A stretch of 64,000 bases of DNA from Rhizobium metallidurans. Lineage in GTDB: Bacteria; Pseudomonadota; Alphaproteobacteria; Rhizobiales; Rhizobiaceae. Shown in pieces: positions 27,587 through 34,978 of the stretch. The stretch covers positions 1 through 64,000 of the forward strand of contig NZ_JACIDW010000006.1 in assembly GCF_014196505.1 (NCBI RefSeq). The letters are read 5' to 3'. Under the pieces are notes generated by a model that ran no database searches, was not told the origin of the DNA, and worked only from the letters and a program-made list of their open reading frames with translations. Each line of letters starts with the position of its first letter. Position 1 is the first letter of the stretch. The translations under genes and the position numbers were made by a program.

Positions 27587-27787
27587 CTAGCGGAAGCGGC
27601 AGGGGCGCTGGGCGTTGGAGAGCAGTTCCTGCTTCGTCGCGAAGGATCCGAAGAGCTTCAAGAGGCGCTTTTCCTCGTCCTTTTCCAGCCGGTGACGGCG
27701 CGAGAATTCGGTGACGCTCCATACCTCCCGCAGGCGGTCGTTCTGGCGGTCGTCGTTGATCTGGTTGACGTCGATGTGCGTGCTCAT
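27587..27787 (-). CDS. 66-aa hypothetical protein under an EcfG-type promoter
   Basis: A small, highly charged protein (MSTHIDVNQINDDRQNDR..., ending AQRPCRFR) with a probable helix-turn-helix-like pair of amphipathic helices (VTEFSRRHRLEKDEEKRLLKLFG). No family is recognised with certainty. The ATG at 27787 has AGGGGA about 9 nt upstream and lies 29 bp after an exact EcfG-type promoter, so it is very likely a real, stress-induced gene. It is convergent with the response regulator at 27032. Size and charge fit a small stress-response accessory protein. Confidence 0.7.
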   Translation of the reverse strand: MSTHIDVNQINDDRQNDRLREVWSVTEFSRRHRLEKDEEKRLLKLFGSFATKQELLSNAQRPCRFR

Positions 27788-27815
27788 GGCGCGATTTCCC
27801 CTATTACATCGGCCT

Positions 27816-27840
27816 AACGTCGAAGGCCGCAAACGGTTCC
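27816..27840 (-). promoter_or_regulatory. EcfG-type promoter for the 66-aa gene
   Basis: On the minus strand: GGAAC (27840-27836), 16-nt spacer, CGTT (27819-27816). The spacing to the ATG at 27787 leaves a short leader of about 20 nt carrying the Shine-Dalgarno. Consensus match is exact. Confidence 0.75.
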
Positions 27841-28112
27841 CGTGGCGCGTGCGAAATTTGCGATTTCGGTTCCGAATTCGAATTGCGGCAAAAAAGTGTC
27901 CCGCGTGACTGGATAAGCGCGGGACGTCAGCTAAATGACAGCTTGTTGTGGTCCCTTTTGACGAACTTCAACTCCGTGGAGGCGGATAGGGGAAGTTTCG
28001 GGAGGAGTTTCGCCAGATGTTTCGGATGCGTCCAGCATCCGTGGGCGCTGTCCTTCCCGATCCGATCGAGAACAATGCGCGGTGCTCCGCCGCGCTCATG
28101 GAGGACAGTCTC

Positions 28113-29057
28113 TTGAAGCATATTTTCCTGACAAGCATGTTCGCGGCCGCCATCGCGCTGCCGGCCTTCGCCGCCGATTACACCATCATGGCGCCTGCCG
28201 CTCCCGGCGGCGGCTGGGACCAGACCGCGCGCTCGCTGCAGCAGGTGATGCAGAAGGAAGGCATCTCGGGCAACGTTCAGGTGATGAACGTTCCGGGCGC
28301 CGGCGGCACCATCGGCCTGGCGCAGTTCACCGGCCAGAACAATGGCAATCCGAACGCGCTGATCGTCGGCGGCTATGTCATGGTCGGCGCGATCCTGACC
28401 AACAAGTCGCCGGTCTCGCTGAAGGACGTCACGCCGATCGCGCGCCTGACGGGCGAATACGAGGCGATCGTCGTTCCCACCTCGTCCGACATCAAGACGA
28501 TGGCCGACCTCGTCGCCAAGCTGAAGGCTGATCCGGGCTCGGTCTCCTGGGGCGGCGGCTCGGCCGGCGGCACCGACCATATCGCGGTCGGCCTGATCGC
28601 CAAGGCGGTCGGCGTCGATCCGACGAAGATCAACTATGTCGCGTTCTCGGGCGGCGGCGAAGCGCTGGCGGCCATTCTCGGCGGCCAGGTGACGGCCGGC
28701 ATCTCCGGCTACGGCGAGTTCGAATCGCAGGTGAAGTCGGGCCAGCTGCGTCTGCTCGCCGTCTCCGGCGACGAACGCATCGAAGGCACCGACGCGCCGA
28801 CGCTGAAGGAAGCCGGCGTCGATGTCAGCCTGCAGAACTGGCGCATGGTCGCGGCCGCTCCCGGCCTCTCGGCCGAGCAGACCGCCGCCGTGACCGCCGA
28901 TTTCGACAAGCTGTCGAAGTCCGCCAGCTGGCAGGAGATGCTGAAGACCAAGGGCTGGGCCGACACCTACCTCGCCGGCGACGCCTTCAAGGCGCAGCTC
29001 GACAAGGATGTCTCGGCGACTGAAACGATCCTCAAAGACATCGGACTTGTTCAATGA
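28113..29057 (+). CDS. tctC: Tripartite tricarboxylate transporter binding protein TctC
   Basis: Periplasmic solute-binding protein of 314 aa for a secondary, cation-coupled carboxylate transporter. A signal peptide (KHIFLTSMFAAAIALPAFA) ends before ADYTIMAPAAPGGGWDQTAR, the signature of TctC/Bug proteins; the Asp in this beta-loop contacts the ligand carboxylate. The second family motif GGSAGGTDHIAVG is also present. TTG at 28113 is preferred as start: GGAGGA ends 7 nt upstream and the signal peptide then has normal length. An in-frame ATG at 28098 lacks a Shine-Dalgarno. The stop overlaps the tctB start by 4 bp. Confidence 0.92.
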   Translation: MKHIFLTSMFAAAIALPAFAADYTIMAPAAPGGGWDQTARSLQQVMQKEGISGNVQVMNVPGAGGTIGLAQFTGQNNGNPNALIVGGYVMVGAILTNKSPVSLKDVTPIARLTGEYEAIVVPTSSDIKTMADLVAKLKADPGSVSWGGGSAGGTDHIAVGLIAKAVGVDPTKINYVAFSGGGEALAAILGGQVTAGISGYGEFESQVKSGQLRLLAVSGDERIEGTDAPTLKEAGVDVSLQNWRMVAAAPGLSAEQTAAVTADFDKLSKSASWQEMLKTKGWADTYLAGDAFKAQLDKDVSATETILKDIGLVQ

Positions 29058-29545
29058 GCATGGGTAGAGAACCCGTGGCAGAAAAGCGCCGCCCCGACTG
29101 GGCGGCGCTTGTCATCGCCATCTGTCTTTTCGCCGTTGCCGCCGTGATGCTGTGGGACGCCTCGAACATGCGCGTCATCGCGCAGTACGACCGCATCGGG
29201 CCGGCGACGGCGCCGAAGGTCGTGGCCTTCGGGCTGATCGGTCTCGGCATCTGGACGATCTTCGAGGCGTTTCGCGGCGAGTTTCCTAAGCGCGAGCGCC
29301 AGGAAATCGGCCCCGTGGTCTGGGTCATCGCCGGGCTCGCGGCGCAGATGCTGCTGCTGAAGACCGCCGGCTTCTCGATCGCCACCGGCCTGCTGTTTGC
29401 CTTTACCGCGCGCGGATTCGGGCAGCGCAAGCTCTGGTTCTCGATCCCCTTCGGCATCGCCTTCAGCTTCATCGTCTGGGTGATCTTCTCGCAGCTCCTG
29501 AAGCTCACGCTGCCCGCCGGGCCGCTCGAGCGACTGTTTTTCTAG
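29054..29545 (+). CDS. tctB: TctB small membrane subunit
   Basis: A 163-aa integral membrane protein with four hydrophobic segments (about residues 17-35, 55-71, 88-108 and 126-147). It is the small, poorly conserved TctB subunit of tripartite tricarboxylate transporters, identified by position, length and topology. The ATG lies inside the tctC stop (ATGA), and tctA starts 10 bp after its end. The N-terminus is polar and charged (MSMGREPVAEKRRPDW). Confidence 0.9.
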   Translation: MSMGREPVAEKRRPDWAALVIAICLFAVAAVMLWDASNMRVIAQYDRIGPATAPKVVAFGLIGLGIWTIFEAFRGEFPKRERQEIGPVVWVIAGLAAQMLLLKTAGFSIATGLLFAFTARGFGQRKLWFSIPFGIAFSFIVWVIFSQLLKLTLPAGPLERLFF

Positions 29546-29555
29546 GAAATAGGCG

Positions 29556-31073
29556 ATGAATACCTTCGAATTCCTGTTCCAGGGCATCCTGGTCGCCGTG
29601 CAGCCGATGAACCTCATCTATGCCTTCATCGGCGTGACGCTTGGCACCGCCGTCGGCGTCCTGCCGGGCATCGGGCCGGCGCTGACCGTGGCGCTTCTGT
29701 TGCCCGTGACCTACCAGCTCGATCCGGCCGGATCGCTGATCATGTTCGCCGGCATCTATTACGGCGGCATGTATGGCGGCTCGACCACCTCCATCCTGCT
29801 CAACACGCCGGGCGAAAGCTCCTCGATCGTCACCGCGCTCGAGGGCAATAAGATGGCGCGCGCCGGACGCGGCGGCCCGGCGCTGGCGACAGCCGCGATC
29901 GGCTCCTTCGTGGCCGGCCTGATCGCCACGCTCGGGCTTGCCTTCATCGCGCCCTATATCGTCAAGCTGGCGCTGGTGTTCGGGCCGCGCGAATATTTCG
30001 CGCTGATGGTTCTCGCCTTCGTCACCGTGTCGTCGGCCTTCGGGGATTCGGCGCTGCGCGGGTTGACCTCGCTGTTCGTCGGCTTCGTGCTCGCCATGGT
30101 CGGCATCGACCAGCAGACGGGCCAGGCGCGGCTTGCCTTCGGCATTCCCGATCTGCTCGACGGCGTCGAGGTGACGACGCTCGCGGTCGCGATGTTCGCG
30201 ATCGGCGAGACGCTCTACATCGCCGGCCAGGGCAACAGCATCGAGGAAAAGGTCGAGGCCGTGAAGGGCTCGCTGTGGATGACGGCGGAAGACTGGGGCC
30301 GCTCGTGGAAGGCCTGGCTGCGCGGAACCGTGATCGGCTTCCCGATCGGCGCGATGCCGGCGGGCGGCGCCGAGATCGGCACGTTCCTGTCCTACGCCAC
30401 CGAGAAGAAGCTGGCGAAGAACCCGGAGGAATTCGGCCATGGCGCCATCGAGGGCGTCGCCGGACCGGAGGCCGCCAACAATGCGTCGGCGGCCGGCACG
30501 CTGGTGCCGCTCTTGACGCTCGGCCTGCCGACCTCGGCCACGGCGGCGATCATGCTGGCCGGCTTCCAGCAATACGGGCTGCAGCCCGGGCCATTGCTGT
30601 TCGCCAACAATCCGCAGCTCGTCTGGGGCCTGATCGCCAGCCTGTTGATCGCCAACGCCATGCTCCTGGTGCTGAACCTGCCGATGATCGGGCTCTGGGT
30701 TCGTCTCCTCACCATCCCGAAGACGTGGCTCTATGCCGGCATCCTGCTGTTTGCGACGCTCGGAACCATCGGCGCCAATCCGTCGGTGTTCGAGCTCGGC
30801 ATGCTGCTCGCATTCGGCGTGCTCGGCTACATCATGCGGCTGTTCGGTTATCCGATCGCGCCGGCGGTGGTGGGACTGATCCTCGGGCCGCTCGCCGAAC
30901 AGCAGCTGCGCCGGGCACTCGCCATCAGCCAGGGCGATGTGACGACGCTGGTCATGTCGCCGATCGCGGCGGGCCTGCTGCTCGTCGCCGCAGCCGCCTT
31001 CATCATCCCGCTCATCCTGCGCCTGCGCGGGCGCGGGCAGGTGCTGTCGCAGCTGGCGGCCAACGAGGACTGA
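29556..31073 (+). CDS. tctA: TctA large membrane subunit
   Basis: The 505-aa permease of the tripartite tricarboxylate transporter, with about 12 hydrophobic segments. The conserved family motif [17 protein letters not shown] occurs near residue 35, and [20 protein letters not shown] near residue 70. A repeat of the first motif in the second half ([21 protein letters not shown]) reflects the internal duplication of TctA. It ends the tctCBA operon and is followed by an intrinsic terminator. Substrate is likely a di- or tricarboxylate, but the exact ligand cannot be read. Confidence 0.95.
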   Translation: MNTFEFLFQGILVAVQPMNLIYAFIGVTLGTAVGVLPGIGPALTVALLLPVTYQLDPAGSLIMFAGIYYGGMYGGSTTSILLNTPGESSSIVTALEGNKMARAGRGGPALATAAIGSFVAGLIATLGLAFIAPYIVKLALVFGPREYFALMVLAFVTVSSAFGDSALRGLTSLFVGFVLAMVGIDQQTGQARLAFGIPDLLDGVEVTTLAVAMFAIGETLYIAGQGNSIEEKVEAVKGSLWMTAEDWGRSWKAWLRGTVIGFPIGAMPAGGAEIGTFLSYATEKKLAKNPEEFGHGAIEGVAGPEAANNASAAGTLVPLLTLGLPTSATAAIMLAGFQQYGLQPGPLLFANNPQLVWGLIASLLIANAMLLVLNLPMIGLWVRLLTIPKTWLYAGILLFATLGTIGANPSVFELGMLLAFGVLGYIMRLFGYPIAPAVVGLILGPLAEQQLRRALAISQGDVTTLVMSPIAAGLLLVAAAAFIIPLILRLRGRGQVLSQLAANED

Positions 31074-31139
31074 GCGTCTGACAAAGAAAGTGCCGGGAAA
31101 CGTTCATATGCGATGAACGTTCCCAACCCCAGGCGTTGC

Positions 31140-31172
31140 GGCCGGCGGATACATCATCCGCCGGCCGTTTCT
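31140..31172 (+). terminator. Terminator after tctA
   Basis: The perfect 11-bp stem ggccggcggat / atccgccggcc has a 5-nt loop and is followed by gtttctcgttt. It is 66 bp after the tctA stop and just before the convergent gene ending at 31176. Confidence 0.75.
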
Positions 31173-31175
31173 CGT

Positions 31176-31781
31176 TTACGGCGGGCCGTCGCCGGCGCCG
31201 TTGACGTGGCGCAGGAAATCGACGACGCGGCGGGTCAATAGCTCGGCGGCGTCGGAATCCCAGGAGGGAAGCGAGCTGTCGGCGAAATAATGCTGGTCGC
31301 CGGGGTAGAGGAAGATGCTCGCGTCCTTCACATGCTCCAGGATCTCGCGGGCGGCATCGATATCGCCCTCGCGCATGAAGATAGGGTCGGCGTCCATGGC
31401 GTGGATCTGCACCGGCACGCCCTCCGGCCAGGGACCGAAGGACCATTCGCCCGATATCGGCAGGCAGGCGTGAAAGAACAGCGCGCCGCGCGCGCCGGGC
31501 CGCGTCTGCGCCAACTGCTGCGCCGGCACGACGCCGAAGGAGAAGCCGGCATAAACAAGCTCGGCGGGCAAGTTCCGCGCCATTTCGACGCCGCGCTCGC
31601 GCAACGCATCGAAGCCTGCCGCCTCGATATAGGCCATGCCCTCGTTGATGCTTGCGAAGACATGGCCATCGAAGAGATCGGGCGTGTGGACGACATGGCC
31701 GGCGTCGCGCAGATGATCGGCGAAGATGTGCATGCCAGGCGTCAAGCCCTGGGCGTGGTGGAAGAGCAAGACTTCGGCCAT
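31176..31781 (-). CDS. Dienelactone hydrolase family protein
   Basis: An alpha/beta hydrolase of 201 aa. The nucleophile elbow reads AGFSFGVV, giving Ser81 instead of the Cys found in classical dienelactone hydrolase. The acid is probably the Asp in MDADPIF and the base the His in PGDQHYFAD, in family order. No signal peptide is seen. The neighbours (tctA convergent, DUF1801 gene divergent) give no pathway clue, so the natural ester substrate is unknown. Confidence 0.85.
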   Translation of the reverse strand: MAEVLLFHHAQGLTPGMHIFADHLRDAGHVVHTPDLFDGHVFASINEGMAYIEAAGFDALRERGVEMARNLPAELVYAGFSFGVVPAQQLAQTRPGARGALFFHACLPISGEWSFGPWPEGVPVQIHAMDADPIFMREGDIDAAREILEHVKDASIFLYPGDQHYFADSSLPSWDSDAAELLTRRVVDFLRHVNGAGDGPP

Positions 31782-31925
31782 CGTTACCTCCGGGAGGGAT
31801 AGCTATGGCGGGGGTGGGGGAAGTCCATGGGGGAGGCTTCGCCGGGCCGGTGGCGTCTTTGCATCAGGAGCGGACATTTCCACTCGGTGTTGCTAAAGTT
31901 GATGCGGCAATCATGGAGGGACTTA

Positions 31926-32333
31926 ATGAGTGCACCCAAGCTTCTGTCCGGCGGCAATCCGCAGATACCGAAGGGGGAAGGGGATGCTCCGGTTCAGGCA
32001 TATATCGCCGCGATGCCGGGGTGGAAGAGCGCGGTTGGGAAGCAGCTCGATCAGCTCATAACAAGTCTCGTCCCCGATGTGCGCAAGGCCGTCAAGTGGA
32101 ACACGCCGCTCTATGGCGCGGCAGGCGACGGTTGGTTCCTGGCATTTCACTGCTTCGATCGATACATCAAGGTAACGTTCTTCAAGGGCGCATCGTTGGT
32201 TCCCTTGCCGCCCGTCGGGTCCAAACAGGACGGGGTGCGGTATGTGCATCTGCATGAAGATGAGCAGTTCGATGCAGTCTTGCTGAAAGGTTGGATATTG
32301 CAGGCGGTGGAGTTGCCGGGGCAGGTATTGTGA
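31926..32333 (+). CDS. DUF1801 domain protein
   Basis: A 135-aa protein containing the DUF1801 core: PVQAYIAAMPGWKSAVGKQLDQLI, then VRKAVKWNTPLYG and WFLAFHCFDRYIKVTFFKGASL. The fold is related to the YdhG/frataxin-like group. The ATG at 31926 has GGAGGGAC nearby; an upstream in-frame ATG lacks support. Members often carry phosphate or nucleotide-related annotations, but no biochemical role is established. It stands alone between the hydrolase and a small basic protein gene. Confidence 0.85.
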   Translation: MSAPKLLSGGNPQIPKGEGDAPVQAYIAAMPGWKSAVGKQLDQLITSLVPDVRKAVKWNTPLYGAAGDGWFLAFHCFDRYIKVTFFKGASLVPLPPVGSKQDGVRYVHLHEDEQFDAVLLKGWILQAVELPGQVL

Positions 32334-32453
32334 GGTTGGCGGAAATCCACCCCATCGATTCCCGCATGGCTGGGTTGAATTCCCGGTGGTTGTGGTTGGT
32401 GCCGGGCGCGCCCATATGTGAGCTGTCAATCATATGCTAGAGAAAGAAAGACA

Positions 32454-32621
32454 ATGTCCTTCCGCCAGTCCATTCGTGATGGCTTTCTTGGTCGCGCCTT
32501 TGCGATGATCGGTGCAGCCAATGCCGCCAGCGCCGCCGTCGAATCCGGCCGCCGCCCCCGCGCGCGCGATCTGAAGAAGCTCGGGATCGATCCGCGCCAG
32601 TTCGACCGCATCAATCACTAA
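32454..32621 (+). CDS. 55-aa small basic protein, conserved type
   Basis: The protein (MSFRQSIRDGFLGRAF...) has an amphipathic Ala-rich helix (FAMIGAANAASAAVESG) and ends RDLKKLGIDPRQFDRINH, resembling the C-terminal motif of DUF1127-type small Arg-rich proteins of alphaproteobacteria. The frame and coding bias are like those of neighbouring genes; the Shine-Dalgarno (AAAGAAAG) is poor. Some DUF1127 proteins affect RNA turnover and phosphate or carbon metabolism, but assignment here is tentative. Confidence 0.6.
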   Translation: MSFRQSIRDGFLGRAFAMIGAANAASAAVESGRRPRARDLKKLGIDPRQFDRINH

Positions 32622-32689
32622 GCCTGCGACATAAAGCGTGTCGCGATCCCCAGGATTCGCTCGTCACGTTTTAAGTCTTTGTTTTGTCG

Positions 32690-32811
32690 GACGTTGTTGT
32701 CGCAAAACAGTTGTACATTCCTGCGCGACATGCTTGGAAGCGGTCCTCGACCGCCCGACATGAATGAGCCCGCCACCCGGTCAAGTGACCGAGGTCGCGG
32801 GCTTTATTTTT
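32690..32811 (+). ncRNA. Candidate small RNA ending in an intrinsic terminator
   Basis: A hairpin gcggtc-ctc-gaccgc (32740-32754) is followed by a terminator whose outer stem agcccgc / gcgggct (32767-32773, 32797-32803) encloses a second stem and runs into ttatttttg. The T-run exists only on the plus strand. The nearest upstream gene ends about 145 bp before the terminator. The segment is either the 3' UTR of that gene or an independent sRNA; the 5' end is a guess. Confidence 0.4.
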
Positions 32812-32883
32812 GTCGAAAGTTTTGTTGCGCCGAAGATCGGGCTGCGGCGGCTGCCGCGGCCCGATCTTCACGTGGGCGCAGCC

Positions 32884-33999
32884 TCAGGTCTGGACCTGCG
32901 GCTCCTGCTTCTTGTGGGCGTGCGTTTCGCCGCGCGCGTGCTCTTCGGCCACTTCCCGCCTGTTGTGGCGGATGGAGGACCAGAGCGAGAGGCCGATCAG
33001 CGTCGCGCCGCCGAGGCCGGTGATGACTTCCGGAACGCGAACCATCGTCTGCGCATACATGACCACCGAGAGGATCAGGATGGCGTAGAAGGCGCCGTGC
33101 TCGAGATAGCGGTATTCTGCCAGCGTTCCCTTTTCCACCAGCATGATCGTCATCGAACGCACATACATGGCGCCGATGCCGAGACCGATGGCGATGATGA
33201 AGAGGTTCTGCGTCAGCGCGAAGGCGCCGATGACGCCATCGAAGGAGAAGCTGGCATCCAGCACCTCGAGATAGATGAAGGCGCCGACGCCACCCTTGGC
33301 GGCCGCGTTCATCGTCTTTTGCGAGGCATCCAGCAGGCCGCCGATCACTTCGACCGCGAGGAAGGTCAGGAGACCATAGATGGCGCTTTCAACGAAGCTG
33401 CTCGCCTCTTCTTCCGGCAGGAAGGAGGAGAAGATCAGGATCAGCGAAAGCACGAAGGCGATCTCGATGCCCTTGATGGTGGCCGAGCGCGACATCAGTC
33501 TTTCCAGGCCGGCGATCCAGTGCACGTCCTTCTCGTGGTTGAAGAAGTAGCTGAGGCCGACCATCATCAGGAAGGTGCCGCCGAAGGCCGCGATCGGCAG
33601 ATGCGCGCCGTTCATGATGCGGGCATATTCGTCCGGTTCGCGGGCGGCCAGAACCACGGCTTCCCATGGGCCGATCTGCGCGGCGATGGCTACGATCGCC
33701 AGCGGGAAGACGATACGCATGCCGAAGACGGCGATGATGATGCCCCAGGTCAGAAAGCGACGCTGCCATTCCGGCGTCATCTCCTTCAGCTTGTTGGCGT
33801 TGACGATCGCATTGTCGAAGGAGAGCGAGATCTCCAGCACGGCAAGCACGGTGCAGATGAAGAAGACGGTCGCCATGCCGCCGAGGGTGCCGGTGGTCTG
33901 CCAGCCGAGGGCCGCGCCAAGCGCCAGGCCGGCGGCCGTGACGATGAAGGACCAGGTGAAGTAGCTGATGGTCGATTTCGACGTGGTGGGGGCGCTCAT
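32884..33999 (-). CDS. DUF475 integral membrane protein, TerC-like
   Basis: A 371-aa membrane protein with about nine hydrophobic segments. The family motif LAVLEISLSFDNAIVNANKL lies at about residue 45, and its counterpart LEVLDASFSFDGVIGAFAL at about 240. The paired acidic residues in membrane segments resemble those of TerC proteins, which are linked to Mn(II) export or metal-stress. The C-terminus is His-rich (EEHARGETHAHKKQ). The start at 33999 is supported by GGGGAGG; a longer open frame upstream is not used. The gene has an unusually long, structured 5' leader. Confidence 0.88.
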   Translation of the reverse strand: MSAPTTSKSTISYFTWSFIVTAAGLALGAALGWQTTGTLGGMATVFFICTVLAVLEISLSFDNAIVNANKLKEMTPEWQRRFLTWGIIIAVFGMRIVFPLAIVAIAAQIGPWEAVVLAAREPDEYARIMNGAHLPIAAFGGTFLMMVGLSYFFNHEKDVHWIAGLERLMSRSATIKGIEIAFVLSLILIFSSFLPEEEASSFVESAIYGLLTFLAVEVIGGLLDASQKTMNAAAKGGVGAFIYLEVLDASFSFDGVIGAFALTQNLFIIAIGLGIGAMYVRSMTIMLVEKGTLAEYRYLEHGAFYAILILSVVMYAQTMVRVPEVITGLGGATLIGLSLWSSIRHNRREVAEEHARGETHAHKKQEPQVQT

Positions 34000-34031
34000 G
34001 AGCGAACCTCCCCGCCGGAAACGGTGTTCGG

Positions 34032-34083
34032 GAGCGTAAATACGCTCGTGAGCATCGAAATGCTCGGGAGCATGGATATGCTC
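34032..34083 (-). repeat. Three tandem 18-bp mini-hairpins in the DUF475 leader
   Basis: Three units start exactly 18 bp apart (34032, 34050, 34068). Each has a perfect 6-bp stem (gagcgt/acgctc once, gagcat/atgctc twice) and a 4-nt loop. On the transcribed minus strand the middle loop is UUCG. They end 33 bp upstream of the DUF475 start codon. Confidence 0.85.
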
Positions 34084-34149
34084 GGGAAACGCGACATGCC
34101 ACAACGAGCATGCGCGTAAGGCATGGTGTGCTTTTTCATAGAATGAAAA

Positions 34150-34246
34150 TCCGCCGGCTCATTTGCAGGCGGTACCGACATCACGAGAGCGCCGTAAAAA
34201 CTCTCGCCAGAGGGGCCCGGCACCAGGTTGCCCGTCGGCCGATGTC
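34150..34246 (-). promoter_or_regulatory. Structured 5' leader, possible cis-regulatory RNA
   Basis: In the minus-strand transcript, gacatc (34246-34241) pairs with gatgtc (34182-34177) and encloses two hairpins: ggca...tgcc (34232-34219) and cgagag...ctctcg (34206-34184). This gives a three-way junction. It is followed by ccgcc...ggcgg and attttcatt, which resembles a weak terminator. The architecture is that of a riboswitch plus expression platform upstream of a likely metal-related membrane protein. The canonical ggggagua element of yybP-ykoY was not found. Confidence 0.45.
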
Positions 34247-34326
34247 TGAGGCCGCGGGATGTTCACAGAGATAATCAACTTCAAGCGTCAGTCAAGATCA
34301 CCTTGCGGGTTCGTGTCGCTTTTCCG

Positions 34327-34351
34327 GGAACCATCCCGTCGCTCGATCGTT
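34327..34351 (+). promoter_or_regulatory. EcfG-type promoter upstream of the 86-aa gene
   Basis: GGAAC (34327-34331), 16-nt spacer, CGTT (34348-34351), an exact EcfG consensus. The next plus-strand gene starts at 34512, leaving a leader of about 150 nt. Confidence 0.65.
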
Positions 34352-34511
34352 AGCTTTCCGATTACCCGACAAATGTGTCGCTGATGGGCTGTCGACCTTG
34401 GTCGCGGCGCGCTCGGTACGCGGTCGGGAGCAGAGCCAGTGCTTATCGAAAAAGTGCCATCGAAACAGTGCCAGCCGAAAATCGTCGGTTGAGAGAAGGG
34501 AGAGGACGACC

Positions 34512-34772
34512 ATGCAGAACTTCAGCCACGTTCCGGAGACCCATATTCCCGACAAGCGCACGGAAGCGCCCGACCGCATGAAGCGGGCGAAGCCGAACCG
34601 GATGAAGACGGCACAGGTGATGCCGCCGCACCAGGTGGACCTGACGCTGACGCCGGGGGTTCATCACGACATCCATGTGCCCGCGCACGTGACGGGCGGC
34701 GACCTGTCGCGCGAGGGGCCGATCACCAGCGACGGTGACAAGGTGCAGAACAAGAGCGTCAACAAGAACTGA
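34512..34772 (+). CDS. 86-aa hydrophilic protein, probable stress gene
   Basis: A basic, Pro- and His-rich protein without hydrophobic segments (MQNFSHVPETHIPDKR..., ending DGDKVQNKSVNKN). No family is recognised. The ATG at 34512 is preceded by GGGAGAGGAC. An exact EcfG-type promoter lies 160 bp upstream, so expression in stationary phase or stress is likely. The low-complexity, charged composition suggests an intrinsically disordered protein. Confidence 0.6.
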   Translation: MQNFSHVPETHIPDKRTEAPDRMKRAKPNRMKTAQVMPPHQVDLTLTPGVHHDIHVPAHVTGGDLSREGPITSDGDKVQNKSVNKN

Positions 34773-34795
34773 ATTCAAGCCGACAGCGAGGACAC

Positions 34796-34978
34796 ATGAC
34801 CGTAAACACCGTACCCGTCGACCTCTCCATGAAGCCCGTCGACCTCTCCATGAAGCACGAAAGCGAGTGGCGGGCGATCAGGGCAGTCGCCACGCGCGGC
34901 GGCGACATCATGACAGCCGGCTCCCGTCAGAACCCGATGGTTTCCTCGAAGGCGTCCCAGGAGCGGGTGAGTTCGTAG
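34796..34978 (+). CDS. Possible 60-aa protein with an internal duplication
   Basis: A short open frame begins 24 bp after the 86-aa gene with GCGAGG upstream of its ATG. It encodes a direct repeat of VDLSMK within its first 20 residues, caused by an exact 21-bp tandem duplication. The 3' third overlaps the convergent phosphatase gene by about 50 bp, and no homology is recognised. It could be real and co-transcribed, but chance cannot be excluded. Confidence 0.25.
   Translation: MTVNTVPVDLSMKPVDLSMKHESEWRAIRAVATRGGDIMTAGSRQNPMVSSKASQERVSS
34814..34855. repeat. Exact 21-bp tandem duplication
   Basis: Two identical, adjacent 21-bp copies (34814-34834 and 34835-34855), each starting cccgtcgacctctcc. 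Being a multiple of three, it preserves the reading frame. Confidence 0.95.

Noticed and set aside
28098-28112. ATG at 28098 as tctC start
   Set aside because: No Shine-Dalgarno upstream; the TTG at 28113 has GGAGGA at 7 nt and gives a normal signal peptide.
31099-31123. EcfG-like match on the minus strand after tctA (GGAAC-N16-CGTT)
   Set aside because: It is part of an imperfect palindrome in the 3' region of tctA and points back into tctA, with no minus-strand gene to drive.
34150-34246. Assignment of the DUF475 leader to the yybP-ykoY manganese riboswitch
   Set aside because: The diagnostic ggggagua element was not found, so only an unassigned structured leader is claimed.
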